A DNA stretch of 5,582 nucleotides, taken from positions 1 through 5,582 of the forward strand of contig JAEZFE010000212.1 of assembly GCA_023437865.1 (NCBI GenBank), written 5' to 3'. The notes beneath the pieces were generated by a model that was not told where the DNA came from, did not search any database, and saw nothing but the letters and a program-made list of their open reading frames with translations. Shown piece after piece: positions 5,398 through 5,582 of the stretch (the stretch's first letter is position 1; each line of letters opens with the position of its first letter). Origin of the DNA: Pseudomonadota bacterium (lineage in GTDB: Bacteria; Pseudomonadota; Alphaproteobacteria; Rhodospirillales; Magnetospirillaceae). Both the position numbers and the translations under genes were made by a program.

Positions 5398-5582
5398 AGT
5401 AAGCGTATTCCTTGAACAGCGGATCGACACTCTCGCGCCACCGCCCATGATACCCCTCCAGCATCTCCTCGGCCGGGGTGCGGCCCGATTCGGCGATGGC
5501 GACCAAGGTATCCAGGAAGATGGATTCGTCGCGGCCCGAATCATTGAAGCGCTTGCGGTTCTTCAGTCCCTGCGCCGACAGG
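5396..5582 (-). CDS. gshA: Glutamate-cysteine ligase, plant/alphaproteobacterial type, C-terminal 61 residues (partial)
   Basis: Only the 3' end is in the window; the start lies beyond base 5582. The enzyme joins glutamate and cysteine to gamma-glutamylcysteine, the first step of glutathione synthesis in the cytosol. The visible tail contains SGRTPAEEMLEGYHGRW and ends SVDPLFKEYAY, which matches the C-terminus of the plant-type GCS2 family; from memory, Arabidopsis GSH1 ends in a TPAEKLLELYNGEWGQSVDP-like segment followed by EEYLY. The catalytic core is not visible. The stop TAG is at 5396-5398, ten bases before the chorismate mutase-like ATG, so both are probably on one transcript. Identification rests on this diagnostic C-terminal motif. 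Confidence 0.9.
   Translation of the reverse strand, partial: LSAQGLKNRKRFNDSGRDESIFLDTLVAIAESGRTPAEEMLEGYHGRWRESVDPLFKEYAY

Noticed and set aside
4363..5415. Long plus-strand open frame opposite the AraC-type and chorismate mutase-like genes (350 codons)
   Set aside because: It spans two genes with unmistakable family motifs on the minus strand and itself has shadow-type composition.
5386..5544. N-terminal extension of the chorismate mutase-like protein by 53 residues to an ATG at 5544
   Set aside because: The extension overlaps the gshA coding end in another frame, has Arg/Pro-rich shadow composition, and the ATG at 5385 has a strong ribosome site and starts the family similarity.
1..5582. 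Mobile element, CRISPR array, tRNA, rRNA or phage-like genes
   Set aside because: No regular direct repeats, transposase or integrase motifs, cloverleaf sequences or shifts in base composition were seen. The region reads as ordinary chromosomal gene content.

Overview
The window is GC-rich (about two thirds by eye) and densely packed with genes whose codons favour G or C in the third position. The proteins look alphaproteobacterial. The combination of a ubiTUV cluster, a plant/alphaproteobacterial-type glutamate-cysteine ligase tail and this codon bias best fits Rhodospirillales, probably a Magnetospirillum-like organism. That placement rests on recognition of the sequences and not on a search.

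Plus strand, 1-2458: three overlapping genes, ubiT (5' end cut off by the window edge), ubiU and ubiV. They encode the O2-independent ubiquinone pathway: a lipid-binding SCP2 protein and two U32-family iron-sulfur proteins that hydroxylate the ubiquinone ring without oxygen. All eight cysteines expected to bind the two 4Fe-4S clusters are present at the family spacing. ubiT/ubiU share one base, and ubiV starts at a TTG inside the ubiU stop region, so the three are almost certainly translated from one mRNA.

Plus strand, 2459-3588: a 113-base gap holds a weak terminator-like hairpin at the ubiV stop and a larger set of nested inverted repeats. It is followed by a 338-residue, cysteine-free, largely helical protein that I do not recognise. 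A strong interrupted hairpin sits across its stop codon, where it meets the convergent minus-strand genes.

Minus strand, 5582-3611, in order of transcription: the last 61 codons of gshA (glutamate-cysteine ligase), a 98-residue AroQ-type chorismate mutase or isochorismate-pyruvate lyase-like protein, an AraC-family regulator and a periplasmic YbhB/YbcL (PEBP) protein. The first three are separated by only 10 and 3 bases and look like one transcription unit. The PEBP gene follows after 95 bases and has its own strong ribosome binding site.

I see no mobile element, CRISPR array, tRNA or rRNA, and no gap over 300 bases. The well-understood core is anaerobic ubiquinone synthesis. The points most open to discovery are the unknown helical protein and its structured leader next to ubiTUV, the UbiJ-like coiled-coil tail on UbiT, and the unusual active site of the chorismate mutase-like protein, whose possible product prephenate is the hydroxyl source for a relative of UbiU/V.
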